A stretch of DNA of 44,510 nt, taken from contig JARIAR010000028.1 in the NCBI GenBank assembly GCA_029257805.1, forward strand, positions 1 through 44,510, given 5' to 3'. Both the position numbers and the translations under genes were made by a program. This document shows positions 24,605 to 33,892 of this stretch, in pieces. The DNA comes from Blautia sp. (GTDB taxonomy: Bacteria > Bacillota > Clostridia > Lachnospirales > Lachnospiraceae). The notes below the pieces were generated by a model, which was given only the letters and a program-made list of their open reading frames with translations, was not told where the DNA came from and ran no database searches. Numbering within the stretch: the first letter of the stretch is position 1; each line of letters opens with the position of its first letter.

Positions 24605-26275
24605 ATGAAAAACCAGGAAAAAATATTTGTAATCGGACATAAGAATCCGGATACAGATTCTATATGTTCGGCTATTGCATATGCAGACATTAAAAATAGA
24701 ACAAGTCAAAGCGGCAGATATATTCCTAAAAGAGCTGGTCAGATCAATGAAGAGACACAGTATGTTTTAAATCGTTTTGGAGTACAGCCTCCAGGATATA
24801 TAACCAATATTGGGACACAGGTCAAAGATATGGATATTCGTATCAGTCCGGAAGCAGATAAAAGTATGTCTTTAAAAAATGCCTGGGACATGATGCAGGA
24901 AAACGGCATTGTTTCACTGCCAATCAGAGACAAGGAAGGATGTCTGGAAGGGCTTATTACCATTGGCGATATAGCAAAAACATACATGGATACAACAGAC
25001 AGTTATCTTCTTTCCAGTGCGAGAACGCAATACAGGAGAATTGCAGAGACAATTGATGGAATTGTTATTGAGGGAAATGAACATGCCTATTTTGTAAAAG
25101 GAAAAGTACTTGTAGCAACTGCAAATCCCGAAATGATGAAAACATATATGGAAGAAGATGATATGATCATTATGGGGGACCGGGAAGAAGATCATCTGGA
25201 AGCTATTAATCAAAATGTAAGCTGTATCATAGTAGGAATGGGAATTGAAGTTACTGAAAAAGTAATTAAACTTGCACATGAAAGAAATATTGTGATCATT
25301 ATGTCTCCATATGATACCTTTACCATTGCAAGACTGATCAATCAAAGTATTCCCATCCGGTACGTTATGAGAAATGATAATCTTGTAACTTTTAATACAG
25401 AAGATTATACAGATGATATTCAGGATGTAATGATTAAAAATCGCCACAGGGCATTTCCTGTAATTGATAAAAGAGGCAGATGTGTGGGAACAATCTCCAG
25501 ACGTAATTTCCTCGATATGCATAGAAAAAAAGTAATTCTTGTAGATCATAATGAAAAGGATCAGGCGGTTGAAAATATTGAAAAAGCAGAAATTCTTGAA
25601 ATCATAGACCACCACAAACTGGGATCCTTAGAAACAATGAAGCCGATTTCTTTTCGAAATCAGCCGGTAGGATGTACAGGAACGATCATGTATCAGATAT
25701 ATGGGGAGCAGAGACTGGAAATTCCTCAGAAAATAGCAGGTCTTCTTTGTGCTGCGATTATTTCGGATACGTTAATGTTCCGTTCTCCCACCTGTACGCT
25801 GCAGGATAAAATGGCAGCAGGGGCATTGGCTCTGATCGCAGATATTGATATTGAAGATTTTGCAAGGGAAATGTTTAAAGCAGGAAGTAATCTGAAAGAT
25901 AAATCTCCGGAAGAAATTTTTTATCAGGATTATAAGAAGTTTATAGCAGAAGGTGAAATTACTTTTGGTGTTGGACAGATAAGTTCTATGGATAAAGAAG
26001 AACTTCTGGAAATTAAAGAAAAACTTCTTCCTTTCCTTGTAAGTGAATGTGGACGTCATAATATTTCACGAGTATATTTTATGCTTACAAATATCATGGA
26101 AGAGTCTACTGAACTTTTGTATTATGGAGATGGGAGTGAAGAAATGGCAAAGATTGCTTTTAATCAGGAACCGGAAGACGGGACTTTCCATTTGAAGGGA
26201 GTGGTATCCCGTAAGAAACAGCTGATTCCATCCATGATGGAGGCGGCACAGATACTGCAAAGCGATTTTGCATAA
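24605..26275 (+). CDS. Manganese-dependent inorganic pyrophosphatase with CBS and DRTGG domains
   Basis: This family II pyrophosphatase hydrolyses PPi to phosphate in the cytoplasm. Its 556 residues have the regulated layout. The N-terminal part of the DHH domain has GHKNPDTDS, then come CBS 1 (about 75-120), a DRTGG-type domain (about 125-245), CBS 2 (about 250-310), the DHH motif in IIDHHKLGSLE, AAIISDTLMFRSPT, and a C-terminal DHHA2 domain. CBS-containing enzymes of this type are known to be regulated by adenine nucleotides. It lies between the S1 gene and the flavin reductase gene in one apparent operon. Confidence 0.95.
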   Translation: MKNQEKIFVIGHKNPDTDSICSAIAYADIKNRTSQSGRYIPKRAGQINEETQYVLNRFGVQPPGYITNIGTQVKDMDIRISPEADKSMSLKNAWDMMQENGIVSLPIRDKEGCLEGLITIGDIAKTYMDTTDSYLLSSARTQYRRIAETIDGIVIEGNEHAYFVKGKVLVATANPEMMKTYMEEDDMIIMGDREEDHLEAINQNVSCIIVGMGIEVTEKVIKLAHERNIVIIMSPYDTFTIARLINQSIPIRYVMRNDNLVTFNTEDYTDDIQDVMIKNRHRAFPVIDKRGRCVGTISRRNFLDMHRKKVILVDHNEKDQAVENIEKAEILEIIDHHKLGSLETMKPISFRNQPVGCTGTIMYQIYGEQRLEIPQKIAGLLCAAIISDTLMFRSPTCTLQDKMAAGALALIADIDIEDFAREMFKAGSNLKDKSPEEIFYQDYKKFIAEGEITFGVGQISSMDKEELLEIKEKLLPFLVSECGRHNISRVYFMLTNIMEESTELLYYGDGSEEMAKIAFNQEPEDGTFHLKGVVSRKKQLIPSMMEAAQILQSDFA

Positions 26276-26291
26276 AGAACAGGAGATAAAA

Positions 26292-26903
26292 ATGCCAAAA
26301 CAGACATGGAAACCCGGAAATATGTTATATCCTCTTCCGGCAGTTATGGTCAGTGTAACCGATGGGGAAGGAAATGATAATATTATTACAGTAGCATGGG
26401 CAGGAACGATATGTACAAATCCTCCCATGGTATCAATATCCGTTCGTCCTTCCCGGTTTTCCTATGAAATGATAAAAAAGACAGGAGAGTTTGTCATTAA
26501 TCTTACGACGGAAAAACTTGCGTTTGCTACAGATTACTGTGGAGTGCGTTCCGGACGTGATGTTGATAAATTCAAAGAAATGAATCTTACAAAAGAAAAA
26601 GCACAATTTGTGAGTGCACCTATGATCGGGGAATCTCCAGTTTCTATTGAATGCAGGGTAAAAGAAATAAAAGAGCTGGGTTCTCATCACATGTTTCTTG
26701 CAGATGTGCTGGCTGTTCATGCGGATGAACAGTTTATGGATGATAATAAAAAATTCAGATTAAATGATGCAAAGCTTCTGGTATATTCTCATGGTGCTTA
26801 TATGGCAACCGGAAAAGTTCTGGGAACATTTGGCTATAGTGTGAAGAAACAGAAAAAAAAGAAAAATAATACAAAAAAACATATAAAAAAACAGAAAAAA
26901 TAA
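26292..26903 (+). CDS. Flavin reductase-like protein with a lysine-rich tail
   Basis: This 203-residue protein belongs to the FMN-binding split-barrel flavin reductase family: YPLPAVMVSVTDGEG at the start, TVAWAGTICTNPPMVSISVRP, and GEFVINLTTEKLAFATDYCG. It probably binds FMN and reduces a flavin or other acceptor with NAD(P)H; the partner is unknown. The last ~20 residues are almost only Lys, Asn and Gln (KKQKKKKNN...KKHIKKQKK), which is not part of the fold. I start at the ATG after AGGAGA rather than an earlier in-frame ATG that overlaps the pyrophosphatase stop. Confidence 0.9.
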   Translation: MPKQTWKPGNMLYPLPAVMVSVTDGEGNDNIITVAWAGTICTNPPMVSISVRPSRFSYEMIKKTGEFVINLTTEKLAFATDYCGVRSGRDVDKFKEMNLTKEKAQFVSAPMIGESPVSIECRVKEIKELGSHHMFLADVLAVHADEQFMDDNKKFRLNDAKLLVYSHGAYMATGKVLGTFGYSVKKQKKKKNNTKKHIKKQKK

Positions 26904-26932
26904 GAGGGAAAACCTGGAAGTTTCAGGCGGGA

Positions 26933-26961
26933 TTGCGATTTTTCATACTATGTGATAAAAT
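26933..26961 (+). promoter_or_regulatory. Promoter of the shikimate-kinase-like gene
   Basis: TTGCGA and TAAAAT are separated by 17 bases, about 28 bases before the start codon. Confidence 0.55.
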
Positions 26962-26989
26962 ACGAAAGAAAAAGGAATTAATAAGATAA

Positions 26990-27496
26990 ATGAATAATAT
27001 AACATTAATCGGAATGCCGGGTGTAGGAAAGAGTACACTGGGAGTAGTTCTTGCCAAGGTTTTGGGATTTCAGTTTCTGGATTCCGACCTTCTGATACAG
27101 AAACAGGAAAAAAGACGCCTGCATCGGATCATTGCAGAAGAGGGAATTGAGAGATTTAAAGAAATTGAAAACAGGGTCAATGCGTCCATTGATGTGACAG
27201 ATACGGTAATTGCTACCGGAGGAAGCGTAGTTTACGGACAGGAGGCAATGGAACACTTAAAATCTGTTGGAAAAGTCGTATATCTAAAACTTTCATACAA
27301 AGAGCTGAAAAAAAGGCTTGGAAATTTGAAAGGGCGCGGAGTTGTTTTGAAAGAGGGACAGACGCTCCTGGATTTGTATGAAGAAAGAATTCCGTTATAT
27401 GAAAAATATGCAGATATTGTTGTGGATGAAGAAAATAAGAGTCTGGAATCCGCTCTTCAGGCAGTTTTAGATGCTCTCAACCAGGAAAAGGAGTAG
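26990..27496 (+). CDS. Shikimate-kinase-like P-loop kinase
   Basis: This 168-residue protein has the length and fold of AroK, which phosphorylates shikimate in the aromatic amino acid pathway. Walker A is GMPGVGKST, the substrate Asp is in FLDSDLLIQ, and the C-terminal ERIPLYEKYAD matches the conserved Arg region. Three sites differ from classic AroK: FKEIEN has Lys where Arg is usual, the glycine loop is TGGS and not TGGG, and the lid is GRGVVL and not RPLL. No other aro gene is nearby. It may be a true AroK, a diverged form or a relative with another substrate. The ribosome-binding site is weak and distant. Confidence 0.75.
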   Translation: MNNITLIGMPGVGKSTLGVVLAKVLGFQFLDSDLLIQKQEKRRLHRIIAEEGIERFKEIENRVNASIDVTDTVIATGGSVVYGQEAMEHLKSVGKVVYLKLSYKELKKRLGNLKGRGVVLKEGQTLLDLYEERIPLYEKYADIVVDEENKSLESALQAVLDALNQEKE

Positions 27497-27535
27497 CGGT
27501 CAATAAGAAAAAAACCGGCAGAAATAAGATTTTTA

Positions 27536-27563
27536 TTTACAAATATAAATTTTATGTTATAAT
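27536..27563 (+). promoter_or_regulatory. murA promoter
   Basis: TTTACA and a perfect TATAAT are separated by 16 bases, about 90 bases before the murA start. Confidence 0.7.
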
Positions 27564-27650
27564 ATAAAATTGACTTTCGAAAAGACAGAAGAAAATTGTA
27601 AATCCGATAAATCCTTTCTGCTCATAGAGCGAAAATAATAGAGGTGTGTT

Positions 27651-28943
27651 ATGGAACAGTATATAATCAAAGGTGGAAATCCGCTTGTTGGAGAAGTTGA
27701 TATTGCAGGCGCTAAAAATGCGGCCCTGGCAATTCTTGCAGCTGCAATCATGACGGACGAAACAATCCTTATTGAAAATCTGCCTGACGTAAGAGACATA
27801 AATGTTTTACTTGAGGCAATTTCCGGAATCGGAGCACAGGTAGAACGTATTAATAAATCAACTGTAAAAATTAATGGTTCTACAATTGGTGATTTAAGTG
27901 TAGACTACGAGTATATTAAAAAAATTCGTGCATCATATTATCTTTTAGGAGCCCTGCTTGGCAAGTATAAACATGCAGAAGTTCCTCTTCCTGGAGGATG
28001 TAACATTGGCAGCAGACCAATTGACCAGCATTTAAAAGGCTTCCGCGCACTTGGTGCAAATGTTGATATTTTCCATGGAGCAATTGTGGCAAAGGCAGAG
28101 AATCTTCATGGCAGCCATATTTTCCTTGATGTTGTTTCTGTTGGTGCAACGATTAACATTATGATGGCAGCGTCACTGGCACCTGGCCGTACGATCATTG
28201 AAAATGCAGCAAGAGAACCGCATGTAGTGGATGTGGCGAATTTCCTGAACAGTATGGGAGCTAATATTAAAGGCGCAGGAACAGACGTGATCCGTATCAA
28301 AGGGGTTGAAAAACTTCATAAAACAGAATATTCCATTATTCCGGATCAGATTGAAGCAGGTACATTTATGTTTGCTGCTGCAGCTACCGGTGGGGATATT
28401 ATGGTGCGTAATGTTATTCCAAAACATTTGGAAGCAACGACAGCTAAATTAGAAGAAATCGGATGTGAAGTAGAAGAGTTTGATGATGCAGTACGTGTAC
28501 GTGCAGCTAAAAAGCTTCGCCGTACAAATGTAAAAACACTTCCATATCCGGGATATCCTACAGATATGCAGCCACAGATCGCAGTGGCACTTGCACTTGC
28601 AGAAGGTACCAGTATCGTAACAGAAAGCATTTTTGAAAATCGTTTTAAATATGCAGATGAATTATCCAGAATGGGTGCAAGTATTAAAGTCGAAGGAAAT
28701 ACCGCAATTATTGACGGTGTGTCAAAACTTACAGGGGCAAGGGTAAGCGCACCGGATCTTCGTGCTGGAGCAGCACTTGTAATCGCAGGTCTTGCAGCAG
28801 AAGGTTTTACTGTTGTGGATGATATCGTTTATATCCAGAGAGGATATGAAAACTTCGAAGAAAAGCTTAGAAGCCTTGGAGCGGAAATTGAGAAAGTTTC
28901 CAACGAAAAGGAAATTCAGAAATTCCGTCTTCGTGTAGGTTAA
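27651..28943 (+). CDS. murA: UDP-N-acetylglucosamine 1-carboxyvinyltransferase
   Basis: MurA joins enolpyruvate from PEP to UDP-GlcNAc, the first committed step of peptidoglycan synthesis, in the cytoplasm. It has the normal length of 430 residues. The N-terminal GGNPLVGEVDIAGAKNAAL holds the conserved Lys-Asn. The active-site loop LPGGCNIGSRPIDQH contains the catalytic Cys, the residue that fosfomycin modifies, so this enzyme keeps the sensitive form. Further blocks are FPTDMQPQ-like YPTDMQPQIAVAL and ENRFKYADELSRMGA. Firmicutes often carry two murA copies; which one this is cannot be told here. It stands between two promoters. Confidence 0.97.
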   Translation: MEQYIIKGGNPLVGEVDIAGAKNAALAILAAAIMTDETILIENLPDVRDINVLLEAISGIGAQVERINKSTVKINGSTIGDLSVDYEYIKKIRASYYLLGALLGKYKHAEVPLPGGCNIGSRPIDQHLKGFRALGANVDIFHGAIVAKAENLHGSHIFLDVVSVGATINIMMAASLAPGRTIIENAAREPHVVDVANFLNSMGANIKGAGTDVIRIKGVEKLHKTEYSIIPDQIEAGTFMFAAAATGGDIMVRNVIPKHLEATTAKLEEIGCEVEEFDDAVRVRAAKKLRRTNVKTLPYPGYPTDMQPQIAVALALAEGTSIVTESIFENRFKYADELSRMGASIKVEGNTAIIDGVSKLTGARVSAPDLRAGAALVIAGLAAEGFTVVDDIVYIQRGYENFEEKLRSLGAEIEKVSNEKEIQKFRLRVG

Positions 28944-28968
28944 TGCAAAAATAAATTCTAAAATATAC

Positions 28969-28997
28969 TTGACATTGTAGGTTATTAAGTATATTGT
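28969..28997 (+). promoter_or_regulatory. Promoter of the metK riboswitch transcript
   Basis: A perfect -35 TTGACA is 17 bases from TATTGT. Transcription would start about 25-30 bases before the riboswitch aptamer. Confidence 0.8.
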
Positions 28998-29030
28998 AAG
29001 GTTTGTAACAGACAAAAGAATAAAAAATAG

Positions 29031-29135
29031 CCTTTTATTCAGAGTGGTGGAGGTACAAAGGACCTGTGAAGCCACGGCAACCCCTGCGAAGCTATGGAAG
29101 GTGCCAACCTGAGCGAGAGATCGAACAATAAGAGG
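29031..29135 (+). ncRNA. SAM-I (S-box) riboswitch aptamer
   Basis: The conserved core is plain: TTATTCAGAGTGGTGGAGG at the start, GACCTGTGAAGCCACGGCAA, then GGTGCCAACCTGAGC and a closing AATAAGAGG that pairs with CCTTTTATT to make P1. The SAM-I class binds S-adenosylmethionine and stops transcription when it is plentiful. It controls metK, which makes SAM, giving direct feedback. Confidence 0.97.
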
Positions 29136-29153
29136 ATTGTTTATAGAAACTTG

Positions 29154-29182
29154 AACAGTCCGATTATTCGGGCTGTTTTTTA
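29154..29182 (+). terminator. SAM-riboswitch expression-platform terminator
   Basis: AACAGTCCGA pairs with TCGGGCTGTT (one G-U) around loop TTAT, then a T run follows. It lies between the aptamer and metK, as expected for a riboswitch that is off with ligand. Confidence 0.92.
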
Positions 29183-29238
29183 TTGTACAGAGACCGGAAG
29201 ATAATTCGGTTTCAGAAAGAGAAAAAAGAGGAGAAAAA

Positions 29239-30417
29239 ATGGAGAAAATTTTATTTACATCAGAATCTGTAACAGAAGGCCATCCGGATAAAATGTGCGA
29301 TGCAATTTCCGATGCTGTCCTTGATGCTTTAATTGAACAGGATCCAATGAGCCGTGTAGCTTGTGAAACAGCAACAACAACAGGTCTTGTACTTGTTATG
29401 GGTGAGATTACAACAAACGCATATGTAGATATTCAGAAAATCGTAAGAGATACAATCCGTGAAATCGGTTATACAAGAGGAAAATACGGATTTGATGCAG
29501 ATACATGTGGTGTGATTACTGCGATTGACGAACAGTCTGCAGATATTGCGCTTGGTGTAGATAAAGCACTGGAAGCAAAAATGGGTGAAGATGAGATCGA
29601 TGCGATTGGAGCAGGTGATCAGGGTATTCAGTTTGGTTATGCTTCCAATGAAACAGAGGAGTATATGCCATACGCAATTAATATGGCACATAAACTTGCA
29701 TATCAGCTTACAAAAGTTCGGAAAGATGGAACACTTTCTTATTTACGTCCGGATGGAAAAACACAGGTAACTGTGGAATACAACGAAGAAGGCAAACCGG
29801 CTCGTATTGATGCAGTTGTATGCTCAACCCAGCATGATCCGGATGTAACACAGGAACAGATCCATAAAGATATTAAAAAATATGTATTAGATGCAATTAT
29901 TCCGGCAGATATGGTAGATGAAAATACAAAATATTTCATTAATCCAACAGGTCGTTTTGTAATTGGCGGACCTCATGGAGATAGTGGTCTTACAGGTCGT
30001 AAGATCATTGTTGACAGCTATGGTGGATATGGCCGTCATGGCGGTGGTGCTTTTTCAGGTAAAGACTGCACAAAAGTAGACCGTTCTGCAGCTTATGCAG
30101 CACGTTATGTTGCAAAAAATATCGTTGCAGCAGGTCTTGCTGACAAATGTGAAATTCAGCTTTCCTATGCAATTGGTGTTGCACAGCCAACTTCTATTAA
30201 TGTTGAAACTTTTGGAACAGGTAAACTGGAAGAAACAAAACTTGTAGAGATTATCAGAGAAAACTTTGATCTTCGCCCTGCAGGTATTATTAAGATGCTG
30301 GATCTTCGCCGTCCGATCTACAAACAGACAGCTGCTTACGGACATTTTGGACGTACCGATGTAGATCTTCCATGGGAACATCTTGACAAAGTTGAAGATT
30401 TAAAGAAATATCTGTAA
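29239..30417 (+). CDS. metK: S-adenosylmethionine synthetase
   Basis: MetK makes SAM from methionine and ATP; SAM feeds the many methyltransferases in this window (rsmG, rsmA, rsmI, trmN6-like). At 392 residues it has the usual length. Family motifs are [14 protein letters not shown] (ATP site His and Asp), [12 protein letters not shown] (the hexapeptide-type ATP motif), [17 protein letters not shown] and the GGGAFSGKD loop. AGGAG precedes the ATG. It is under a SAM-I riboswitch and is followed by its own terminator, so it is a single-gene unit. Confidence 0.98.
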   Translation: MEKILFTSESVTEGHPDKMCDAISDAVLDALIEQDPMSRVACETATTTGLVLVMGEITTNAYVDIQKIVRDTIREIGYTRGKYGFDADTCGVITAIDEQSADIALGVDKALEAKMGEDEIDAIGAGDQGIQFGYASNETEEYMPYAINMAHKLAYQLTKVRKDGTLSYLRPDGKTQVTVEYNEEGKPARIDAVVCSTQHDPDVTQEQIHKDIKKYVLDAIIPADMVDENTKYFINPTGRFVIGGPHGDSGLTGRKIIVDSYGGYGRHGGGAFSGKDCTKVDRSAAYAARYVAKNIVAAGLADKCEIQLSYAIGVAQPTSINVETFGTGKLEETKLVEIIRENFDLRPAGIIKMLDLRRPIYKQTAAYGHFGRTDVDLPWEHLDKVEDLKKYL

Positions 30418-30448
30418 AGAATCATAAACAATATTATATATAATGGGA

Positions 30449-30483
30449 ATGAGCCGGTATTTTAGAAATATCGGCTCATTTTT
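30449..30483 (+). terminator. metK terminator
   Basis: ATGAGCCG pairs with CGGCTCAT, extended by TATTT/AAATA inside across a small bulge, and TTTTT follows. Confidence 0.88.
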
Positions 30484-30563
30484 ATAGAAAATTAAGATAT
30501 TGCCGTTCTTCTTTATGATATAATAAGTGTAAAATTAGTCAGATGGAAAGAACGGAGAACAGT

Positions 30564-31718
30564 ATGAAATTAAAAACACGAATAATTGTAGGATTTGTTA
30601 TGATTATCCTTGTTCCTCTGCTCTTGTTTGCGGCAACATTATATGGATTTGGCCAGTCGCAGGCTAGCCGGGTTCCTGGGCAGGAAAAAGCAGGTTTGTA
30701 CAAAGGGTCTTATGAAATTTCCATAGCAGAATCTTCGGACAGTGAAATGCAAATACGTCTTATGACAAAAGATCTGTTTCTTACGGCATCGATTATACTT
30801 GTATTTACCGCATTATCTGTAGGATTGTGGATTTATAGAAGTATAGCAGCACCTCTTTTAAAATTAAAAAAAGCGACTCACAATATAAAAGAAGGAAACC
30901 TTGATTTTGTTCTTGAGGTAGAAGGGCATGATGAGTTTGCAGAGTTGTGCCGGGATTTTGAGGATATGAGGATACGTCTGAAACAGTCTGCAGAAGAAAA
31001 GGTTCTGCTGGATAAAGAGAATAAAGAACTGATCAGTAATATTTCTCATGATTTAAAAACACCGATCACAGCAGTAAAAGGTTATGTAGAGGGAATTATG
31101 GATGGAGTGGCAGATACACCGGAGAAAATGGAACGTTATGTAAAGACCATCTATAATAAAACGAATGAAATGGATCACCTGATTAATGAGCTTACTTTTT
31201 ATTCCAAGATAGATACCAACCGGATTCCATATACTTTTAGCAAACTGCAGGTAGAAGATTATTTTGGAGACTGCGCAGAAGAAATCGGATTGGAACTGGA
31301 GACAAGGGGAATTGAACTTGTATATGCAAATTATGTAGAGGGAAATGTACAGGTTATTGCAGACGGAGAGCAGATTCGCCGGGTGATCCATAATATTATT
31401 GGAAATGCCATTAAGTATATGGATAAAAAGAAAGGAATCATTCAGATTCGGATAAAAGATGTAGGAGATTTTATACAGGTTGAGATTGAAGATAATGGAA
31501 AAGGAATTGGTGCAAAAGATATTGCATATATTTTCGATCGTTTTTACCGTACTGATGTTTCAAGAAATTCCTCAAAAGGAGGAAGTGGGATCGGACTTTC
31601 GATTGTAAAGAAGATATTGGAAGATCATGGTGGAAAAGTATGGGCAACGAGCCGTTTAGGGATCGGAACCATTATGTATTTTGTTCTTAGAAAATACCAG
31701 GAGGTACCTATGAAATGA
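30564..31718 (+). CDS. Sensor histidine kinase
   Basis: This 384-residue membrane sensor kinase has a first membrane helix at about residues 8-28, a short extracytoplasmic region of roughly 40 residues, and a second helix at about 70-92 (LTASIILVFTALSVGLW). A HAMP linker follows, then HisKA with the phosphorylated His in ISHDLKTPITA (near residue 162). The ATPase domain has the N box (IIGNAIKYMDK), G1 (DNGKGIG), F box (IFDRFYR) and G2 (GGSGIGLSIVK). The small outer loop suggests that it senses the membrane or a small signal; the ligand is unknown. I start at the ATG after GGAGAA. It overlaps the regulator gene by 4 bases. Confidence 0.95.
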   Translation: MKLKTRIIVGFVMIILVPLLLFAATLYGFGQSQASRVPGQEKAGLYKGSYEISIAESSDSEMQIRLMTKDLFLTASIILVFTALSVGLWIYRSIAAPLLKLKKATHNIKEGNLDFVLEVEGHDEFAELCRDFEDMRIRLKQSAEEKVLLDKENKELISNISHDLKTPITAVKGYVEGIMDGVADTPEKMERYVKTIYNKTNEMDHLINELTFYSKIDTNRIPYTFSKLQVEDYFGDCAEEIGLELETRGIELVYANYVEGNVQVIADGEQIRRVIHNIIGNAIKYMDKKKGIIQIRIKDVGDFIQVEIEDNGKGIGAKDIAYIFDRFYRTDVSRNSSKGGSGIGLSIVKKILEDHGGKVWATSRLGIGTIMYFVLRKYQEVPMK

Positions 31719-32404
31719 GTAGAATATTAATTATAGAAGATGAAGAAGCAATTGCGGATCTGGAAAAAGATTATCTGGAACTTTCCGGATTTGAAGTGGA
31801 AATTGCAAACAGAGGAGATATTGGACTTACAAAAGCATTGAATGAGGAATTTGATCTTATTATTCTGGATCTTATGCTTCCGGAAATCGATGGATTTGAT
31901 ATATGCCGTCAGGTACGTCAGGTAAAAAATACACCGATCATTATGGTTTCTGCAAAGAAAGATGATATTGATAAGATCAGGGGACTTGGATTGGGAGCAG
32001 ATGATTATATGACAAAACCGTTCAGTCCCAGTGAACTTGTTGCCAGAGTAAAGGCGCATATGGAGCGATATAACCGGCTGATCGGATCAAATGTTCAGAA
32101 AAATGATATCGTGGAAATACGAGGAATAAAAATAGATAAGACAGCCCGTCGTGTGTGGGTAAATGGAGAAGAAACAACGTTTACCACAAAAGAATACGAC
32201 CTTCTTACATTTCTTGCAGAAAATCCTAATAGAGTTTTTACAAAAGAAGAATTGTTTCGTGAAATATGGGATATGGAATCTGTGGGAGATATTGCGACTG
32301 TAACGGTTCATATTAAGAAAATCCGTGAGAAAATTGAATTTAATACAGCTAAACCGCAATATATAGAAACAATATGGGGAGTAGGTTACAGGTTTAAAGT
32401 ATAA
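31715..32404 (+). CDS. OmpR-family response regulator
   Basis: This 229-residue transcription factor is paired with the histidine kinase just upstream (ATGA overlap). The receiver domain has the acidic pair EDEE, the phosphorylated Asp in IILDLMLP (residue 52), and the Lys in MTKPFSPSEL. The C-terminal winged helix-turn-helix shows the OmpR/PhoB pattern FTTKEYDLLTFLAENPNRVFT and TVTVHIKKIREKIE. Its targets are unknown; no obvious transporter or resistance gene lies nearby, since the next genes are a decarboxylase and replication genes. Confidence 0.96.
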   Translation: MSRILIIEDEEAIADLEKDYLELSGFEVEIANRGDIGLTKALNEEFDLIILDLMLPEIDGFDICRQVRQVKNTPIIMVSAKKDDIDKIRGLGLGADDYMTKPFSPSELVARVKAHMERYNRLIGSNVQKNDIVEIRGIKIDKTARRVWVNGEETTFTTKEYDLLTFLAENPNRVFTKEELFREIWDMESVGDIATVTVHIKKIREKIEFNTAKPQYIETIWGVGYRFKV

Positions 32405-32429
32405 AGCCGGAAAAGTGGAGCAGCAGAAT

Positions 32430-33866
32430 ATGGAAAAATTGTATAAAGCGTTAGAGGAGTTTAGTAAAACAGAAGATTATCCGTTTCATATGCCGGGGCA
32501 TAAGAGAAATCCCAAATCAGTAGATGGGGATTTTCCATTTGAAAGAGATATTACAGAGATTGCGGGATTTGATGATCTTCATCATCCAAAAGGGATTTTA
32601 AAAGAATCGCAGGAAAGAACAGCAAAATTATATGAGGTAAAAGAAACTTTCTACAGTGTGAATGGAAGTACAGCTGCACTTCTGGCAGCGATTTCTGCAT
32701 CTGTTAAAAAAGGTGGAGAAATTCTTGTAGCCAGGAATTGTCACAAAGCAGTTTATAACGGTATGTATATAAGAGACCTGGTTCCCACATATATTTATCC
32801 ACAAGAAGATCCGGTTTTGGGGATAAACGGGGGAATTTCTCCGGCAAGAGTGGAAACAATCCTGGAAGAGAACCCTAATATCGAGGCTGTTCTTATTACA
32901 TCCCCTACATATGATGGTGTGGTATCTGATGTAAAAAGAATTGCCAATGCAGCACATGCCCATGGGATTCCATTAATTGTAGACGAAGCTCATGGAGCAC
33001 ATTTTAAGTTTTCTAATTATTTTCCCACTTCTGCAGTTGAACTGGGTGCAGATCTGGTTATACAGAGTTTTCATAAAACATTGCCGTCTCTGACGCAAAC
33101 AGCTGTCCTTCACAGATGCAGCGATAGGGTAAACCGAAATTTCATCAAGCGCTTTATGAGTATTTACCAAAGCAGCAGTCCATCTTATATTTTAATGGCC
33201 AGTATAGATGCATGTGTGGACAAATTGCAGAGAGATGGAAGAGGAATGTTTCAGGAGTTTGTACAGAATTTAAAAAGCACAAGGGAAGAACTGGAAAAGT
33301 GCAAATATATTCATCTTGTAACGCCTAAAGCAGGAAGAGATATGCGGGTTCATGATTTTGACCGTTCTAAAATATTATTATCTACAGTCCACAGTTCTTT
33401 AAATGGAATGCAGCTGCAGGAAATACTGCGGGAAGAATTTCATATAGAGACAGAAATGACATGTGAAAACTATGTGCTTGCCTTAACCTCTGTAGGAGAT
33501 ACGGCAGAAGGATTTCAGCGGCTCAGTCATGCAATCAGAGAAATTGATAATCGGGAATCTTTAAAAAACACAGAAAAATCTTTAAATATAGACAGGAATA
33601 TAATTAAAGTCGGAGAGAAGAAACAAATGATGCGTATTTCTGAGGCTATGGATGCGCAAAGTGTTTTTTGTCCTCTTGAGGAAAGTGTTGGGAAAATTTC
33701 AGCAGAATTTGCATATTTGTATCCGCCGGGAATTCCTATGATCACACCGGGAGAGCAGATTACTGGACTTTTTGTACGGAATGTGAGAAGATACATGGAA
33801 CGTGGAATTGTACTGGAAGGACTTTGTGACCGTACAAATAAAACAATATGTGTAGTAAAGGAGTAG
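32430..33866 (+). CDS. PLP-dependent Orn/Lys/Arg decarboxylase family protein
   Basis: The 478-residue protein is of the short fold-type I class seen in Bacillus YaaO and SpeA, which make polyamines or cadaverine from basic amino acids. The start FHMPGHKRNP is typical. The PLP-binding Asp is in IVDEAHGAHF and the PLP Lys in IQSFHKTLPS. The C-terminal domain has FAYLYPPGIPMITPGEQI. Substrate cannot be told from the sequence. A GTG at 32415 could add five residues, but GGAG at nine bases favours the ATG. It opens an operon that continues with the guanylate-kinase-like gene and holB, parallel to yaaO-tmk-holB in Bacillus. Confidence 0.9.
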   Translation: MEKLYKALEEFSKTEDYPFHMPGHKRNPKSVDGDFPFERDITEIAGFDDLHHPKGILKESQERTAKLYEVKETFYSVNGSTAALLAAISASVKKGGEILVARNCHKAVYNGMYIRDLVPTYIYPQEDPVLGINGGISPARVETILEENPNIEAVLITSPTYDGVVSDVKRIANAAHAHGIPLIVDEAHGAHFKFSNYFPTSAVELGADLVIQSFHKTLPSLTQTAVLHRCSDRVNRNFIKRFMSIYQSSSPSYILMASIDACVDKLQRDGRGMFQEFVQNLKSTREELEKCKYIHLVTPKAGRDMRVHDFDRSKILLSTVHSSLNGMQLQEILREEFHIETEMTCENYVLALTSVGDTAEGFQRLSHAIREIDNRESLKNTEKSLNIDRNIIKVGEKKQMMRISEAMDAQSVFCPLEESVGKISAEFAYLYPPGIPMITPGEQITGLFVRNVRRYMERGIVLEGLCDRTNKTICVVKE

Positions 33867-33892
33867 CGGGCTGAGAAACAGCAAAAAAGAAA

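Noticed and set aside
24914..25615. Long minus-strand ORF (233 residues) opposite the pyrophosphatase gene
   Set aside because: It is a shadow of a clearly real gene on the other strand, with Cys/Phe/His/Asn-rich composition typical of antisense frames.
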